This document shows positions 1 through 8,859 of a stretch of 27,766 nucleotides of DNA, piece after piece (the first letter of the stretch is position 1; the number at the start of each line of letters is the position of its first letter). The stretch comes from an uncultured Shinella sp. (lineage in GTDB: Bacteria > Pseudomonadota > Alphaproteobacteria > Rhizobiales > Rhizobiaceae): NCBI RefSeq assembly GCF_946479415.1, contig NZ_CAMLFY010000053.1:1-27766 (forward strand). Reading direction: 5' to 3'. Under the pieces are notes generated by a model that ran no database searches, had not been told where the DNA came from, and saw nothing but the letters and a program-made list of their open reading frames with translations. Position numbers and translations under genes: made by a program.

Positions 1-317
<317 letters not shown>

Positions 318-436
318 GGACGGGTCCAGGATAGCTTGCAGATTTCAATCCAGTCATCGCGCCGCCCGCTTCGACAGTCCGGCGGCGCCTTCGATCAGCC
401 GGGCATAATGCGCCGGCCATGAAGGAGGAGAAGCCC

Positions 437-1009
437 ATGCCAAGCATTGCGATACATCCATCCGTCGATTCTGGGTTCAAGGCGACGGATGCCGCCTTCT
501 CCGGCGGCACGCTCGTCTGCAACTGCACGAGCAATCCCGTGAAGGTTCGCATCAAGGGCGACATCGCCCACAACCATGCCTGCGGCTGCACCAAGTGCTG
601 GAAGCCCGACGGTGCGGTCTTCTCGGTCGTTGCCGTTGCGCCGACCGACAGTGTCGAGGTGCTCGAAAACGGCGACAAGCTTGCCGTCGTGGATCCCGCC
701 GCTCTGATCCAGCGCCATGCCTGCAAGGATTGCGGCGTGCATCTCTACGGCCCCGTCGATCGTGATCATCCGTTCAAGGGCCTGTCCTTCGTGCATCCGG
801 AACGGTTCCAGGAACAGGGTTGGGCCAAGCCGGGCTTTGCGGCCTTCGTCTCCTCTATCATCGAGAGCGGCTATGATCCGGCCAAGATGGACGGTGTGCG
901 CGGGCGCCTGAAGGAACTCGGCCTGGAACCGTACGACTGCCTCAATCCCGGCCTGATGGATTACATCGCAACCTGGACCGCGAAGAAGAGCGGCGCCTTA
1001 TCGGCGTGA
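437..1009 (+). CDS. gfa: S-(hydroxymethyl)glutathione synthase (glutathione-dependent formaldehyde-activating enzyme)
   Basis: A 190-aa protein of the Gfa family, which promotes condensation of formaldehyde with glutathione before class III alcohol dehydrogenase oxidises the adduct. Zinc ligands match the family layout: C28 and C30, a CGCTKC cluster (C49, C51, C54), and C96/C99 in HACKDCG. The proposed Paracoccus Gfa pattern has one structural and one catalytic zinc with the same spacing. The start was set at ATG 437, not the upstream ATG at 419, because AAGGAGG at 422-428 is an excellent ribosome binding site 8 nt before 437 and would otherwise lie inside the coding region. It follows the alcohol dehydrogenase gene by ~120 nt. 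Confidence 0.93.
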   Translation: MPSIAIHPSVDSGFKATDAAFSGGTLVCNCTSNPVKVRIKGDIAHNHACGCTKCWKPDGAVFSVVAVAPTDSVEVLENGDKLAVVDPAALIQRHACKDCGVHLYGPVDRDHPFKGLSFVHPERFQEQGWAKPGFAAFVSSIIESGYDPAKMDGVRGRLKELGLEPYDCLNPGLMDYIATWTAKKSGALSA

Positions 1010-1013
1010 TAGA

Positions 1014-1044
1014 CAGGGCGGCCCGAGACGATCGGGCCACCCTG
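1014..1044. terminator. Hairpin between convergent gfa and MFS genes
   Basis: An inverted repeat with arms 1014-1026 and 1032-1044 (CAGGG-C-GGCCCGA and TCGGGCC-A-CCCTG, one C/A mismatch, 5-nt loop) lies between the ends of two convergent genes. There is no clear T-run on either side, so it may be a weak bidirectional terminator or an mRNA 3'-end stabiliser. Confidence 0.5.
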
Positions 1045-1055
1045 CTGGTTCGGGT

Positions 1056-2243
1056 TTAATCCCGAGAGTTGAATTTTCGCAACAAGCCCGCCGTTGCGGA
1101 GAAAAGCACGATAAGCGCGCCGTAACCCAAGGTCGTCGACGTCAACCCGAAGACGCCGATGGCCAGGCCGGCGAGCAACGTGGGCAGGCCGAAGGCGAGA
1201 TAGCTCAGCGTGAAGAGTGCGGCGAACAGTTCGCCGCGCTCGTCAGGGCGGACGGCCGGGACGACGGAGCGCAGCACGCCGTAGAAGCACGTCCCGAAGC
1301 CCGTTCCGGCAATGGCAAGCGCCAGGAGGTAAGCGGGCAGGGACTGCCAGACGATGGCAATGAGGGTCAACGCCGTTCCGATCGACAGCGCAGAGGTTCC
1401 ATATAGGGTCACGCGCCGGGAAGAATGGCGGCGCGCGATGTAACAGGCGACGGCACCGGCGGCGCAGAGCAGCACGATGACGATCGCCTGCGTTGCATGA
1501 TCCTCGGCACCGAAGACGTGGCGGACGATCGGCGCGCCCAGCGAAAGATACAAGCCGCCCGTCGCCCATCCCGCGATAACGGCCGGCGAGCTGCGCCAGA
1601 ACGCTTTCGCCGCCGTTGCCGGCACACCGATGCGTGGGCGAAGCGAGGCCCAGACACCTTCGTGGCGCGGTGCGGTCTCCGGGACGAACCAGATGGCAAC
1701 GGCAAACAGTGCATAGGCCGCGACCAGCGTGCCAAAAACGTCGGCCTCCGCGGTGTCGGTCACGTCCATCAACAATCCGGCCGCGAGCGCACCGACGGCG
1801 AGCCCGCCCAGGGGAATGACCGAGTTCCACACCGAGGCGCTTCCGGGCCTGTCTTTCGGCTCGAAATCGACGACTGCGGCAGAAAGGGCGGAGAGCAGAA
1901 GACCGGCCGCGATGCCCTGCAGAACCCGCGCCACCATCAGCCCGGCCACATTGCCGGCCTGCCAGAACAGCAGCAGGCTGAGCGCCATCAGGGCGAAGCC
2001 CCCCGATATCACGGGGCGCCGGCCAACATGATCCGACAGCGACCCCATAACGAGCAGCGATGCGAGAAGAGCAACGGTATAAACGGCAAAAATGCCGGTC
2101 AGCGTTACGGCTGAAAACCCGATTTCCTGCTGAAGCATGGGATAGAAAGGCGAGGGCGCGCTGGCGCCGGCCATCATCAAGGCCATTCCTGCAAGCGTTA
2201 TGCGGAAGCCAGCGGAACCGCGTAGCGGCATGGACTGCGACAT
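1056..2243 (-). CDS. MFS family transporter (probable drug/metabolite exporter)
   Basis: A protein of 395 aa, close to the usual length of 12-helix major facilitator exporters, with hydrophobic segments throughout. The MFS motif A between helices 2 and 3 is present as GSLSDHVGRRPVI, and RVLQGIAAGLLLSAL resembles the helix-4 motif B region. It is expected to sit in the inner membrane and use the proton gradient; the substrate cannot be told. The start is placed at ATG 2243 (MSQSMPLRG). An in-frame start at 2315 would run through the operator-like dyads, and its 24 extra residues do not look like MFS sequence. No strong ribosome binding site decides this. It is divergent from an ArsR-type regulator gene, which most likely controls it. 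Confidence 0.85.
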   Translation of the reverse strand: MSQSMPLRGSAGFRITLAGMALMMAGASAPSPFYPMLQQEIGFSAVTLTGIFAVYTVALLASLLVMGSLSDHVGRRPVISGGFALMALSLLLFWQAGNVAGLMVARVLQGIAAGLLLSALSAAVVDFEPKDRPGSASVWNSVIPLGGLAVGALAAGLLMDVTDTAEADVFGTLVAAYALFAVAIWFVPETAPRHEGVWASLRPRIGVPATAAKAFWRSSPAVIAGWATGGLYLSLGAPIVRHVFGAEDHATQAIVIVLLCAAGAVACYIARRHSSRRVTLYGTSALSIGTALTLIAIVWQSLPAYLLALAIAGTGFGTCFYGVLRSVVPAVRPDERGELFAALFTLSYLAFGLPTLLAGLAIGVFGLTSTTLGYGALIVLFSATAGLLRKFNSRD

Positions 2244-2264
2244 ATCGGTCACGCGATATCCTAT

Positions 2265-2284
2265 GGTTCGAATAATTTCGAACC
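2265..2284. promoter_or_regulatory. Operator-like perfect dyad 1
   Basis: Perfect inverted repeat GGTTCGAA-TAAT-TTCGAACC in the divergent MFS/regulator intergenic region, 21 nt before the chosen MFS start. A second related dyad lies 44 nt further on. Probably bound by the adjacent ArsR-type protein; this is inferred from position. Confidence 0.7.
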
Positions 2285-2308
2285 AATATCTACTATCATT
2301 CCAGCGAT

Positions 2309-2328
2309 GGTTCAATTAAATTCGAACC
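2309..2328. promoter_or_regulatory. Operator-like dyad 2, abutting the regulator start codon
   Basis: GGTTC-N10-GAACC, the same outer half-sites as dyad 1 with two inner mismatches. It ends at the base directly before the ATG of the regulator gene, so binding would block its transcription or translation start (autoregulation). No Shine-Dalgarno sequence fits between the dyad and the ATG; a leaderless message is possible. Confidence 0.65.
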
Positions 2329-2673
2329 ATGCTGCAAGAAAACACCGAGCTTTCCCATCCCGCCCGCGACGACCTGCGGCTTACTGACGTGCTTTTCGCA
2401 CTCAGTGATCCCGAGCGCCTGGCGATCGTGCGGCAAATCGCCGACGGCCCGCTCGAAATGGCACAATGCCATTTGTCCGATCCCCTGATGCCGAAATCGA
2501 CCAAGTCACACCTCATGAAGGTGCTGCGCGAGGCCGGCATTATCCGCAACGAGCCCTTGGGACGTGGCCGGCGTCTCAGCCTGCGACGCGAGGACCTCGA
2601 CGCGCGGTTTCCCGGATTGATCGGCTCCATTCTGGAGGCATGCGTTGGTGCCCCAGCCGGCCCGGCATCCTGA
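2329..2673 (+). CDS. ArsR-type winged helix-turn-helix regulator
   Basis: A protein of 114 aa with an ArsR-like winged helix fold: an N-terminal helix with FALSDPERLAIVRQI (typical of the family), a recognition region around PKSTKSHLMKVLREAGII, and a basic wing (GRGRRLSLRREDL). The metal-binding ELCVCDL motif of arsenic/cadmium sensors is replaced by MAQCHLSDP, leaving only scattered cysteines, so it is unlikely to be a classical metal sensor. It is divergent from an MFS exporter gene and shares an operator-like region with it, the usual arrangement for a local repressor of an efflux pump. The start is the ATG directly after dyad 2; no good ribosome binding site precedes it. Confidence 0.8.
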   Translation: MLQENTELSHPARDDLRLTDVLFALSDPERLAIVRQIADGPLEMAQCHLSDPLMPKSTKSHLMKVLREAGIIRNEPLGRGRRLSLRREDLDARFPGLIGSILEACVGAPAGPAS

Positions 2674-2739
2674 TCGGTTCTCATCTCGATAATGGATGGA
2701 TGCCGAAGGCGGGTGACGGCCATCCCGAATTGACAACGA

Positions 2740-2763
2740 TTTTCCGCATTCCATCGCGGAAAA
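2740..2763. terminator. AT-edged hairpin upstream of the organosulfur operon
   Basis: Perfect 8-bp stem TTTTCCGC / GCGGAAAA with an 8-nt loop. It is symmetrical and can act in either direction; it lies after the regulator gene and before the AT-rich element that heads the next operon. An overlapping alternative pairing GCATTC (2746-2751) / GAATGC (2765-2770) is also possible. It could be a terminator for the regulator gene or an operator; there is no long T-run. Confidence 0.4.
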
Positions 2764-2779
2764 AGAATGCCGTTTCTTA

Positions 2780-2807
2780 ATAATCCATAAAATCTATAGA
2801 TTATTTA
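2780..2807 (+). promoter_or_regulatory. Shared AT-rich operon-head element, copy A
   Basis: A 28-bp AT-rich block containing the perfect palindrome AATCTATAGATT (2791-2802). It matches the block at 13965-13992 at 21 of 28 positions, including an exact ATAAAATC and ATAGA core. It ends 27 nt before the ATG of the first LLM gene, the position expected for a promoter with an overlapping activator or repressor site. The binding protein is unknown; a LysR-type sulfur regulator of CysB/Cbl type is one possibility. Confidence 0.55.
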
Positions 2808-2834
2808 GGCATCGATCCAATTGACGGTGCCTTC

Positions 2835-3827
2835 ATGACCTATCATCTCAGTCTTCTCGACAAAAGTCCGGTTGAAGCCGGCCAAAGCACCACGGACGCG
2901 TTGCACACGTCGGTGAAACTGGCTTTGAGGGCCGAAGCGCTGGGTTTTCACCGCTACTGGGTCGCCGAGCACCACAATATGGCCGGTCTTGCAAGCTCCG
3001 CGCCCGAAGCATTGATCGCCTACCTCCTGGCGAAGACGTCGCGGATTCGCGTCGGATCCGGCGGGGTCATGCTTCAGCACTACAGTGCCTACAAGGTCGC
3101 CGAAACCTTCAACCTGTTGTCTTCGCTGGCGCCGGGCAGGGTGGATCTCGGTGTCGGAAAGGCGCCGGGCGGGTTTCCGGTTTCGACCAGGGCACTTCAA
3201 GCGGCCATCGATCCCGAGCGAAAGCCGAAATTCGAAGATCAGCTCTCCGAACTCAATCAGTATCTTTCAACCGCGCCTGATAAGGCCGAGCTCGCCGCCA
3301 CCCCATTCCCCAGCGCGCCGCCCGAGCGTTTCCTGCTCGGCGCCAGCGTCGAAAGCGCGCGGCTTGCGGCGCAGAAGGGCTGGCATCTGGTCTTCGCCGG
3401 CCATCTCAATGGCGATCCCGAAAACCTGCGCCGGACGCTCGAAGCCTATCAGGCCGCAAGCGGCGGAAAATCCGCCATTCTGGCGCTCGCCGCCTTCGTG
3501 GCGGAAGACGGAGCGGTGGCCCGCGAGCGGGTCGCGGGGATGCGGATTTTCAAGGTCTTCCTGCCGAACGGGCAGAGCGTCAATGTCAGCACCGAAGAGC
3601 AGGCGGCCGAGTTTGCACGCCAGGCCGGCATCACGGACTACCGGGTCGAGGAGAAGGTGCCAAGCATCCTTCATGGCACCGCGGCCGAGGTGCGTCGTGA
3701 ACTCGACGGGCTGCACCGGCTCTACGGCATTTCCGAATTCATTCTCGAAACGCCGGCGCTGACCGCCGCCGAACGCCTCCAGTCCATCGAATTGCTCGCC
3801 AAGGGACGGCTGCCGCTTGCGGCCTGA
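2835..3827 (+). CDS. LLM class flavin-dependent oxidoreductase (MsnO8/YtmO-CmoO-like)
   Basis: A protein of 330 aa in the bacterial luciferase-like superfamily, the length of B. subtilis YtmO (CmoO). Visible family features are the N-terminal barrel strand MTYHLSLLDKSPV, RYWVAEHHNMAGLASSAPE (residues ~45-64), the VGSGGVMLQHYSAYKVAETFN segment split across ~75-95, and LAPGRVDLGVGKAPGG. These enzymes use reduced FMN and O2, so they need an FMN reductase in the cytoplasm; one is encoded at 14016. It is the first gene of the long operon, and the next gene starts 21 nt after its stop. Its partner LLM gene next door and the amidohydrolase and acetyltransferase after it suggest a role in oxidising an N-acylated S-substituted cysteine. 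The ribosome binding site is weak. Confidence 0.85.
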   Translation: MTYHLSLLDKSPVEAGQSTTDALHTSVKLALRAEALGFHRYWVAEHHNMAGLASSAPEALIAYLLAKTSRIRVGSGGVMLQHYSAYKVAETFNLLSSLAPGRVDLGVGKAPGGFPVSTRALQAAIDPERKPKFEDQLSELNQYLSTAPDKAELAATPFPSAPPERFLLGASVESARLAAQKGWHLVFAGHLNGDPENLRRTLEAYQAASGGKSAILALAAFVAEDGAVARERVAGMRIFKVFLPNGQSVNVSTEEQAAEFARQAGITDYRVEEKVPSILHGTAAEVRRELDGLHRLYGISEFILETPALTAAERLQSIELLAKGRLPLAA

Positions 3828-3848
3828 CCCAATTGGAAGGATAGCACC

Positions 3849-5198
3849 ATGACCCAGAACAAAATCACTTTCGGCATCATGCTCCAAGGCCCCGGCGGCC
3901 ACATGAATGCCTGGAAGCATCCAAGCGGACCGGCCGATGCGAGCGTCAATTTCCCGTTTTTCGTGGATGTGGCGCGCAAGGCTGAGCGCGCCGGTGTCGC
4001 CTTCGCCTTCGTCGCCGATGGTCTCTACATCAACGAGCAGTCGATTCCGCATTTCCTCAACCGCTTCGAGCCGATTTCCGTCCTTTCGGCGCTGGCGGCC
4101 TCGACCGCGAAGATCGGGCTCGTCGGTACGGTTTCGACCTCCTACAGCGATCCGTTCACCGTCGCGCGCCAGTTTGCCACGATCGACCTGATCAGCGGTG
4201 GAAGGGCGGGGTGGAACGCGGTGACGACCCCGCTTGAAGGATCTGGCCGCAACTACAGCCGCGAACACCCCGAGCACGAACTGCGCTACGAAATCGCCGA
4301 CGAATATCTCGATGTCGTCAAGGGTCTCTGGGATTCCTGGGATGACGATGCTTTCCTCCGTGATCGCGAAACCGGCGTCTTCGTGGACAAGGGCAAACTC
4401 CACCGGCTCAATCACAAGGGCCGCTTTTTCCGTGTGGAAGGGCCGCTGAACATCAGCCGCTCGCAGCAGGGACAACCGGTCGTCTTCCAGGCCGGCGCAT
4501 CGGACTCCGGCGTGAAGCTGGCCGGAAAACATGCCGATGCCGTGTTCACGAATGGCGGGCTGTTCGAAGATGCCGTGCCTTTCTACAGGCAGGTCAAGCA
4601 GAGCGCGGTCGCCCAGGGCCGCCGTGCGGCGGACGTGCGCATCTTTCCCGGCATCGCGCCCATCGTCGGCGCGACCGCCGAGGAGGCCGAGCGCAAATAC
4701 CAGGCCATCCGCAGTCTCGTGACGATCGAGGAAGCGCTGCTTTATCTTGGCCGGTTCTTCGATCACCACGATTTTAGCGCCTATCCGCTCGATGAAGCCT
4801 TTCCCGATATCGGCGATGTCGGCAAGAACAGTTTCCGCGCCACCACCGACCGCATCAAGAAGACGGCGCGCGAACAGAACCTCACCCTGCGGGAAATCGC
4901 GCTCGATGTCGCCACGCCGCGCACGGCCTTCATCGGAACGGCCGGCCAGATTGCCGACGAGATCATCCGTTGGGTCGATGGCGGTGCGGCCGATGGGTTC
5001 ATTCTCGGCTTCCAGGTGATCGCCGAAGGGTTCGACGACTTCGCGACCCATGTCCTGCCCATCCTTGAAGCTCGCGGTTATTTCAACCCGTCGCTCGACG
5101 GGGCGACATTGCGCGATCATCTGGGGCTGTCCTACCGCGAAAGCCGCTACACGGCGCCCGCCGACACGATCGAACCCGGAAAGGCGGTCGGCGCGTAA
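3849..5198 (+). CDS. NtaA/SnaA/SoxA (DszA) family FMNH2-dependent monooxygenase, YtnJ/CmoJ-like
   Basis: A protein of 449 aa, the usual size of the nitrilotriacetate / dibenzothiophene-sulfone monooxygenase branch of LLM enzymes. It shows the branch hallmarks [15 protein letters not shown] near the N terminus, [32 protein letters not shown], a long insertion loop ([18 protein letters not shown]), and [17 protein letters not shown]. These enzymes cleave C-N or C-S bonds oxidatively with FMNH2. A good ribosome binding site (GGAAGG, 3835-3840) precedes the ATG. B. subtilis YtnJ (CmoJ) belongs to this branch and works with an acetyltransferase and a deacetylase on N-acetyl S-alkyl- or S-succino-cysteine; the same companions follow here. 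Substrate assignment is inference. Confidence 0.87.
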   Translation: MTQNKITFGIMLQGPGGHMNAWKHPSGPADASVNFPFFVDVARKAERAGVAFAFVADGLYINEQSIPHFLNRFEPISVLSALAASTAKIGLVGTVSTSYSDPFTVARQFATIDLISGGRAGWNAVTTPLEGSGRNYSREHPEHELRYEIADEYLDVVKGLWDSWDDDAFLRDRETGVFVDKGKLHRLNHKGRFFRVEGPLNISRSQQGQPVVFQAGASDSGVKLAGKHADAVFTNGGLFEDAVPFYRQVKQSAVAQGRRAADVRIFPGIAPIVGATAEEAERKYQAIRSLVTIEEALLYLGRFFDHHDFSAYPLDEAFPDIGDVGKNSFRATTDRIKKTAREQNLTLREIALDVATPRTAFIGTAGQIADEIIRWVDGGAADGFILGFQVIAEGFDDFATHVLPILEARGYFNPSLDGATLRDHLGLSYRESRYTAPADTIEPGKAVGA

Positions 5199-5215
5199 AG
5201 CGTCGGTATAGAGCC

Positions 5216-6403
5216 ATGAACGCCATCGTCCATCCACCCCGTCTTGACGACCCCGTTGATCAGGGCATTGCTGCCTATATCGACGAAATCATCGCGCTTC
5301 GCCGTGATCTTCACCGCTATCCTGAGCTGGCCTTTCAGGAGCGCCGCACCAGCAAGCTCATAGCAGGCCAGCTTTCGTCCTGGGGCTACGACGTGACCTC
5401 AGGCATTGCCGGCACGGGTCTTGTCGCGACGCTTTCCAACGGAACCGGGACGCGGCGGCTGGGCATCCGGGCCGATATGGATGCCCTGCCGATCGAGGAA
5501 GCGACGGGGCTCGTTTATTCCAGCAGCAATCCGGGCGTGATGCATGCCTGCGGGCACGATGGCCACACCGCGATCCTTCTTGCCGCCGCGCGGTATCTCG
5601 CGCAAACCCGCGCCTTCAACGGCACGCTGCACCTCATCTTCCAACCGGCGGAAGAAATCGGCGCCGGTGCGCGAAAAATGCTGTCGGAAGGGCTTTTCGA
5701 GCGCTTTCCCGTGGATGCGGTGTTCGGGCTGCACAATTGGCCGGGCGTGGCGGCCGGACAGTTCGGTTTTGTTGCCGGACCGGCCATGGCCTCGGTCGAC
5801 CAGGCCGATATCCGCATCGTCGGCCGGGGCGGACATGGCGCCGAGCCGCAAAATGCCGTCGATCCCGTAGTCGCTACGGCCTCGCTGATCACGGCGCTGC
5901 AAAGCATCGTGTCGCGCAATGTCGATCCGCAGGATACGGCCGTCGTGACGGTCGGCTCCATTCACGCGGGCTCGGCATCCAATGTCATTCCCGAAAGCGT
6001 CGAGCTGAAGCTCACCATGCGGGCCTTCACCGAGGGCGTTCGCGAACAGTTGCGTGCCCGTATTCCGGCCCTTGCACGGGCGCAGGCGGAAAGTTTCGGC
6101 GCAGTGGCCGAGGTGGATTACCGGCTCGGCTTTCCCGCCCTCGTCAACGATCACGGGTCGACGGCACTCGCGCGAGACGTGGCACGGAAGACATTCGGGC
6201 CGGAGAAGGTCGAGGAGGGATTCCGGCCGCGCACGGCGAGCGAGGATTTCGCTTTCATGCTCCAGGCCCAGGCGGGCAGCTACCTTTTCGTCGGCAATGG
6301 CGAAAGCGCGCCGCTTCACAGCGCCCGCTACGATTTCAACGACGCGATCATCGCGCCGGCCGCCCGTTACTGGGTGCGCCTCACCGAAACCTTTCTCAAT
6401 TGA
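5216..6403 (+). CDS. M20 family amidohydrolase (N-acyl-amino-acid deacylase / hippurate hydrolase type)
   Basis: A protein of 395 aa, typical for M20D peptidases. The di-metal site motifs are visible: GIRADMDALPIEEATG, H110-A-C112-G-H114-D-G-H117, FQPAEEIGAGARKM with the acidic pair, GLHNWPG, and GGHGAEPQNAVDPV at the start of the dimerisation domain; the last ligand region is HSARYDFND. The family removes acyl groups from amino acids in the cytoplasm. In this operon it is the counterpart of B. subtilis YtnL (ScmL), which deacetylates the product after oxidative sulfur release. It begins 17 nt after the monooxygenase gene, and its start codon has only a weak ribosome binding site. Confidence 0.88.
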   Translation: MNAIVHPPRLDDPVDQGIAAYIDEIIALRRDLHRYPELAFQERRTSKLIAGQLSSWGYDVTSGIAGTGLVATLSNGTGTRRLGIRADMDALPIEEATGLVYSSSNPGVMHACGHDGHTAILLAAARYLAQTRAFNGTLHLIFQPAEEIGAGARKMLSEGLFERFPVDAVFGLHNWPGVAAGQFGFVAGPAMASVDQADIRIVGRGGHGAEPQNAVDPVVATASLITALQSIVSRNVDPQDTAVVTVGSIHAGSASNVIPESVELKLTMRAFTEGVREQLRARIPALARAQAESFGAVAEVDYRLGFPALVNDHGSTALARDVARKTFGPEKVEEGFRPRTASEDFAFMLQAQAGSYLFVGNGESAPLHSARYDFNDAIIAPAARYWVRLTETFLN

Positions 6404-6425
6404 TGTCAGCAACAGGACCGGCGAA

Positions 6426-6968
6426 ATGAGCGATACGTTCCTCTACACCACGCCTCTCGATCCACGCGCAAAGCCGCTGATCGACGAACTGACCCAAGAA
6501 TACGACCAGCGTTACGGCTCCTATTTCAGCGAGGCCGGCGCCGTCGAGGAGATGAACCGCTATCCGGCCGAAGCCTTCGCGCCGCCCTCGGGGAATTTCC
6601 TGCTGCTGCTGCGCAATGGCGAGGCGATCAGCGGCGGGGCCTTCAAGCACTATGACGAAGATACGGCAGAGTTCAAACGCATCTGGACACGCTCCGACCT
6701 GCGGCGGCAGGGTCTGGCGGTCAAGGTTCTGGTCGAGCTTGAGCATCAGGCCGTGCGGCAGGGCTATTCGCGCGTCTATCTCACGACGGGCTTCCGCCAG
6801 CCGGAGGCCGTCGGGCTTTACCTGAAGTATGGCTACACTGCGCTCTTCGACATCGATGCCGATCCGGAAATCTACAAGTCGCTGCCTTTCGAAAAGCGGA
6901 TCGGCCATCTCGCGACGCCCATAGCGGCGGTGCGGCCGCCGCTTCAGCTTGCAGTCCAGCACCGTTGA
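6426..6968 (+). CDS. GNAT family N-acetyltransferase (SnaA-like by context)
   Basis: A protein of 180 aa with the GNAT acetyl-CoA binding loop RSDLRRQGLAVKVLVELE and the C-terminal YLTTGFRQPEAVGLYLKYGY stretch, usual for acetyltransferases acting on small amines or amino acids. The start was set at ATG 6426 (MSDTFLYTT); the open frame extends back into the M20 gene but that part is not GNAT-like, and AGGACCGGCGA precedes 6426. In the B. subtilis ytmI operon the acetyltransferase SnaA caps the S-modified cysteine before oxidation; here it lies between the deacylase and the transporter, so the same acylate-oxidise-deacylate scheme is plausible. The acceptor is not shown by sequence. Confidence 0.85.
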   Translation: MSDTFLYTTPLDPRAKPLIDELTQEYDQRYGSYFSEAGAVEEMNRYPAEAFAPPSGNFLLLLRNGEAISGGAFKHYDEDTAEFKRIWTRSDLRRQGLAVKVLVELEHQAVRQGYSRVYLTTGFRQPEAVGLYLKYGYTALFDIDADPEIYKSLPFEKRIGHLATPIAAVRPPLQLAVQHR

Positions 6969-7000
6969 CCGGCCCGCGGCAATTCCAAAGGGGAAACACG

Positions 7001-8779
7001 ATGGCACTTACGACTGATTTTTCGGGCATCGACGTCGATCGCCGACCGGCCGAACAGCACAGACAGGATTATTCGCGCTACAGGATCGTTCCAGCGCGCC
7101 ACCCCGGGCGTCTGGTCGGGACGGTTTTTGCCGCTGTCGTCATTGCGGCCGTGGTCTATTCCACCTCCACCAATCCGCGCTGGGGCTGGAGCGTCTTCGG
7201 CGAGTGGTTCTTTTCCGAGCCGGTTCTGGCAGGGCTCGGCAGGACGCTTCTCCTGACGGTGCTGGCGACGATCTCGGGCTCCGTTCTCGGCACGGCACTG
7301 GCTCTCGCCCGCGTATCCGGGTCTCCGCTGCTTTCCAGCCTGTCCTGGGCCTATATCTGGCTGCTTCGGTCGATCCCGCTCATCGTTCTGCTCCTGGTGC
7401 TGAACAATCTCGGCTATCTCTACGAATCGGTGCGGATTGGGCTGCCATTCAGCGATACGCTCCTCATCGACTACCCGATGGTGCAACTCCTGACGCCGTT
7501 CGGCGCCGCATTCCTGGGGCTCACGCTCAACCAGTCCGCCTTCTTCGCAGAGATCGTGCGTGGCGGCATTCTCTCCGTCGATCAGGGACAACATGAGGCG
7601 GCTGCGGCGCTTGGCTTGCCGCGCCGCCGGCAGGCCTTCCGTATCGTCCTGCCGCAGGCCATGCGCTCCATTCTGCCGACGGGCTTCAACGAGATCATCG
7701 GTCTCGCGAAGAGCACGTCCATGGTCTATGTCCTGGCCCTCCCGGAATTGTTCTATACCGTCCAGGTCATTTACCGGCGCAATCTCGAGGTCATACCGCT
7801 GCTGATGGTGGCGACGGCCTGGTATCTGGTGATCATGACGGTCCTGTCGATCGCCCAGCACTATATCGAGCGCCATTTCTCCAGGGGCGCCGTGCGCAAT
7901 CCCGTGCCGCTGCCGTTCCAGTCCTTCCTTGCGCGTTTCCGCCGCCCGGTTTCGTCCCGGACGACGGTTGTGCCGGCCGTACGCCAGTCCGGCTTCAAGG
8001 ATGCGGCACAGCTGCGCACCGGCGGCACCGTCCGCATCCAGAAGATCTCGAAAAGCTTCGAATCCCTGAAGGTACTCGACGACGTCGATCTCGTTCTGCC
8101 GGCCGGAAGCGTCACGGCCATTCTCGGTCCGTCCGGTTCCGGCAAGTCGACCCTGTTGCGCACGATCAATCATCTCGAGCGTGCAGACAGCGGCTTCATC
8201 GCCATCGATGGCGAACTCGTCGGCTACAGCCAGAAGGGCGACACGCTCTATGAGCTCAAGGAGAAGGAGATACTGAAGCGCCGCGCCGACATCGGCATGG
8301 TGTTCCAGAACTTCAATCTCTTCCCGCATCTGACGGTTCTTGAAAACCTGATCGAAGCGCCGATCGAGGTGCGCGGGACGAGCCGTGACGAGGCGATCCG
8401 GTTTGCAAGCGAACTGCTTGCCCGCGTCGGCCTCGGCGACAAGATCAACGCCTATCCGCGCCAGCTTTCCGGTGGTCAGCAACAGCGCGTCGCGATCGCC
8501 CGCGCGCTTGCATTGAAGCCGAAGGTGCTGCTCTTCGACGAGCCGACCTCGGCGCTCGATCCGGAACTCGTCGGCGAAGTGCTCGACGTGATCAAGGAAC
8601 TTGCCAGCACCGGCACCACGCTCGTCATCGTCACCCATGAGACCGGTTTTGCCCGCGAGGTCGCAGACACCGTGGTCTTCATGGAGGGTGGGCGCATTCT
8701 GGAGGCGGGTCCACCCGCACGCATCTTCGCCAACGCGGACCACCCGCGCACGCGCGAATTCCTCGCAAAGGTTCTCTAG
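7001..8779 (+). CDS. Polar amino acid ABC transporter, fused permease and ATP-binding protein
   Basis: A 592-aa fusion. Residues ~35-300 form a His/Glu-Gln type permease: GLGRTLLLTVLATISGSVLG opens the inner membrane domain, and the EAA loop reads QHEAAAALGLPRRRQAFRIV. From ~345 an ATPase follows with Walker A GPSGSGKS at 376, signature LSGGQQQR at 489, Walker B LLFDEP with D513-E514, and the switch histidine in IVTHETGFA. Fusions of this type exist in the polar amino acid uptake family but are less common than separate genes. The start is ATG 7001 after AAAGGGGAAACACG; an upstream in-frame start at 6965 overlaps the acetyltransferase gene. It should work with one or both binding proteins downstream to import an amino acid-like compound. 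Confidence 0.92.
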   Translation: MALTTDFSGIDVDRRPAEQHRQDYSRYRIVPARHPGRLVGTVFAAVVIAAVVYSTSTNPRWGWSVFGEWFFSEPVLAGLGRTLLLTVLATISGSVLGTALALARVSGSPLLSSLSWAYIWLLRSIPLIVLLLVLNNLGYLYESVRIGLPFSDTLLIDYPMVQLLTPFGAAFLGLTLNQSAFFAEIVRGGILSVDQGQHEAAAALGLPRRRQAFRIVLPQAMRSILPTGFNEIIGLAKSTSMVYVLALPELFYTVQVIYRRNLEVIPLLMVATAWYLVIMTVLSIAQHYIERHFSRGAVRNPVPLPFQSFLARFRRPVSSRTTVVPAVRQSGFKDAAQLRTGGTVRIQKISKSFESLKVLDDVDLVLPAGSVTAILGPSGSGKSTLLRTINHLERADSGFIAIDGELVGYSQKGDTLYELKEKEILKRRADIGMVFQNFNLFPHLTVLENLIEAPIEVRGTSRDEAIRFASELLARVGLGDKINAYPRQLSGGQQQRVAIARALALKPKVLLFDEPTSALDPELVGEVLDVIKELASTGTTLVIVTHETGFAREVADTVVFMEGGRILEAGPPARIFANADHPRTREFLAKVL

Positions 8780-8859
8780 CAAATTTTCCGCCCACAGCCA
8801 TGGACGGAAGACGACCGACAATATCTACAACCCTGAGATGAAGAAAAGGATACGGGACC

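Noticed and set aside
419..436. Upstream ATG as the gfa start
   Set aside because: It would place the AAGGAGG ribosome binding site inside the coding sequence; ATG 437 has ideal spacing from it.
2730..2758. TTGACA at 2730 as the -35 box of a sigma-70 promoter for the LLM operon
   Set aside because: No acceptable -10 hexamer occurs at 16-18 nt spacing; the AT-rich element at 2780-2807 is the better promoter candidate.
3267..5237. 656-aa minus-strand open frame opposite the LLM genes
   Set aside because: Shadow of two recognisable monooxygenase genes; no family features and no ribosome binding site.
6944..8821. 625-aa minus-strand open frame opposite the ABC permease-ATPase
   Set aside because: The plus strand carries all ABC motifs in order; the antisense translation is low-complexity and charged.
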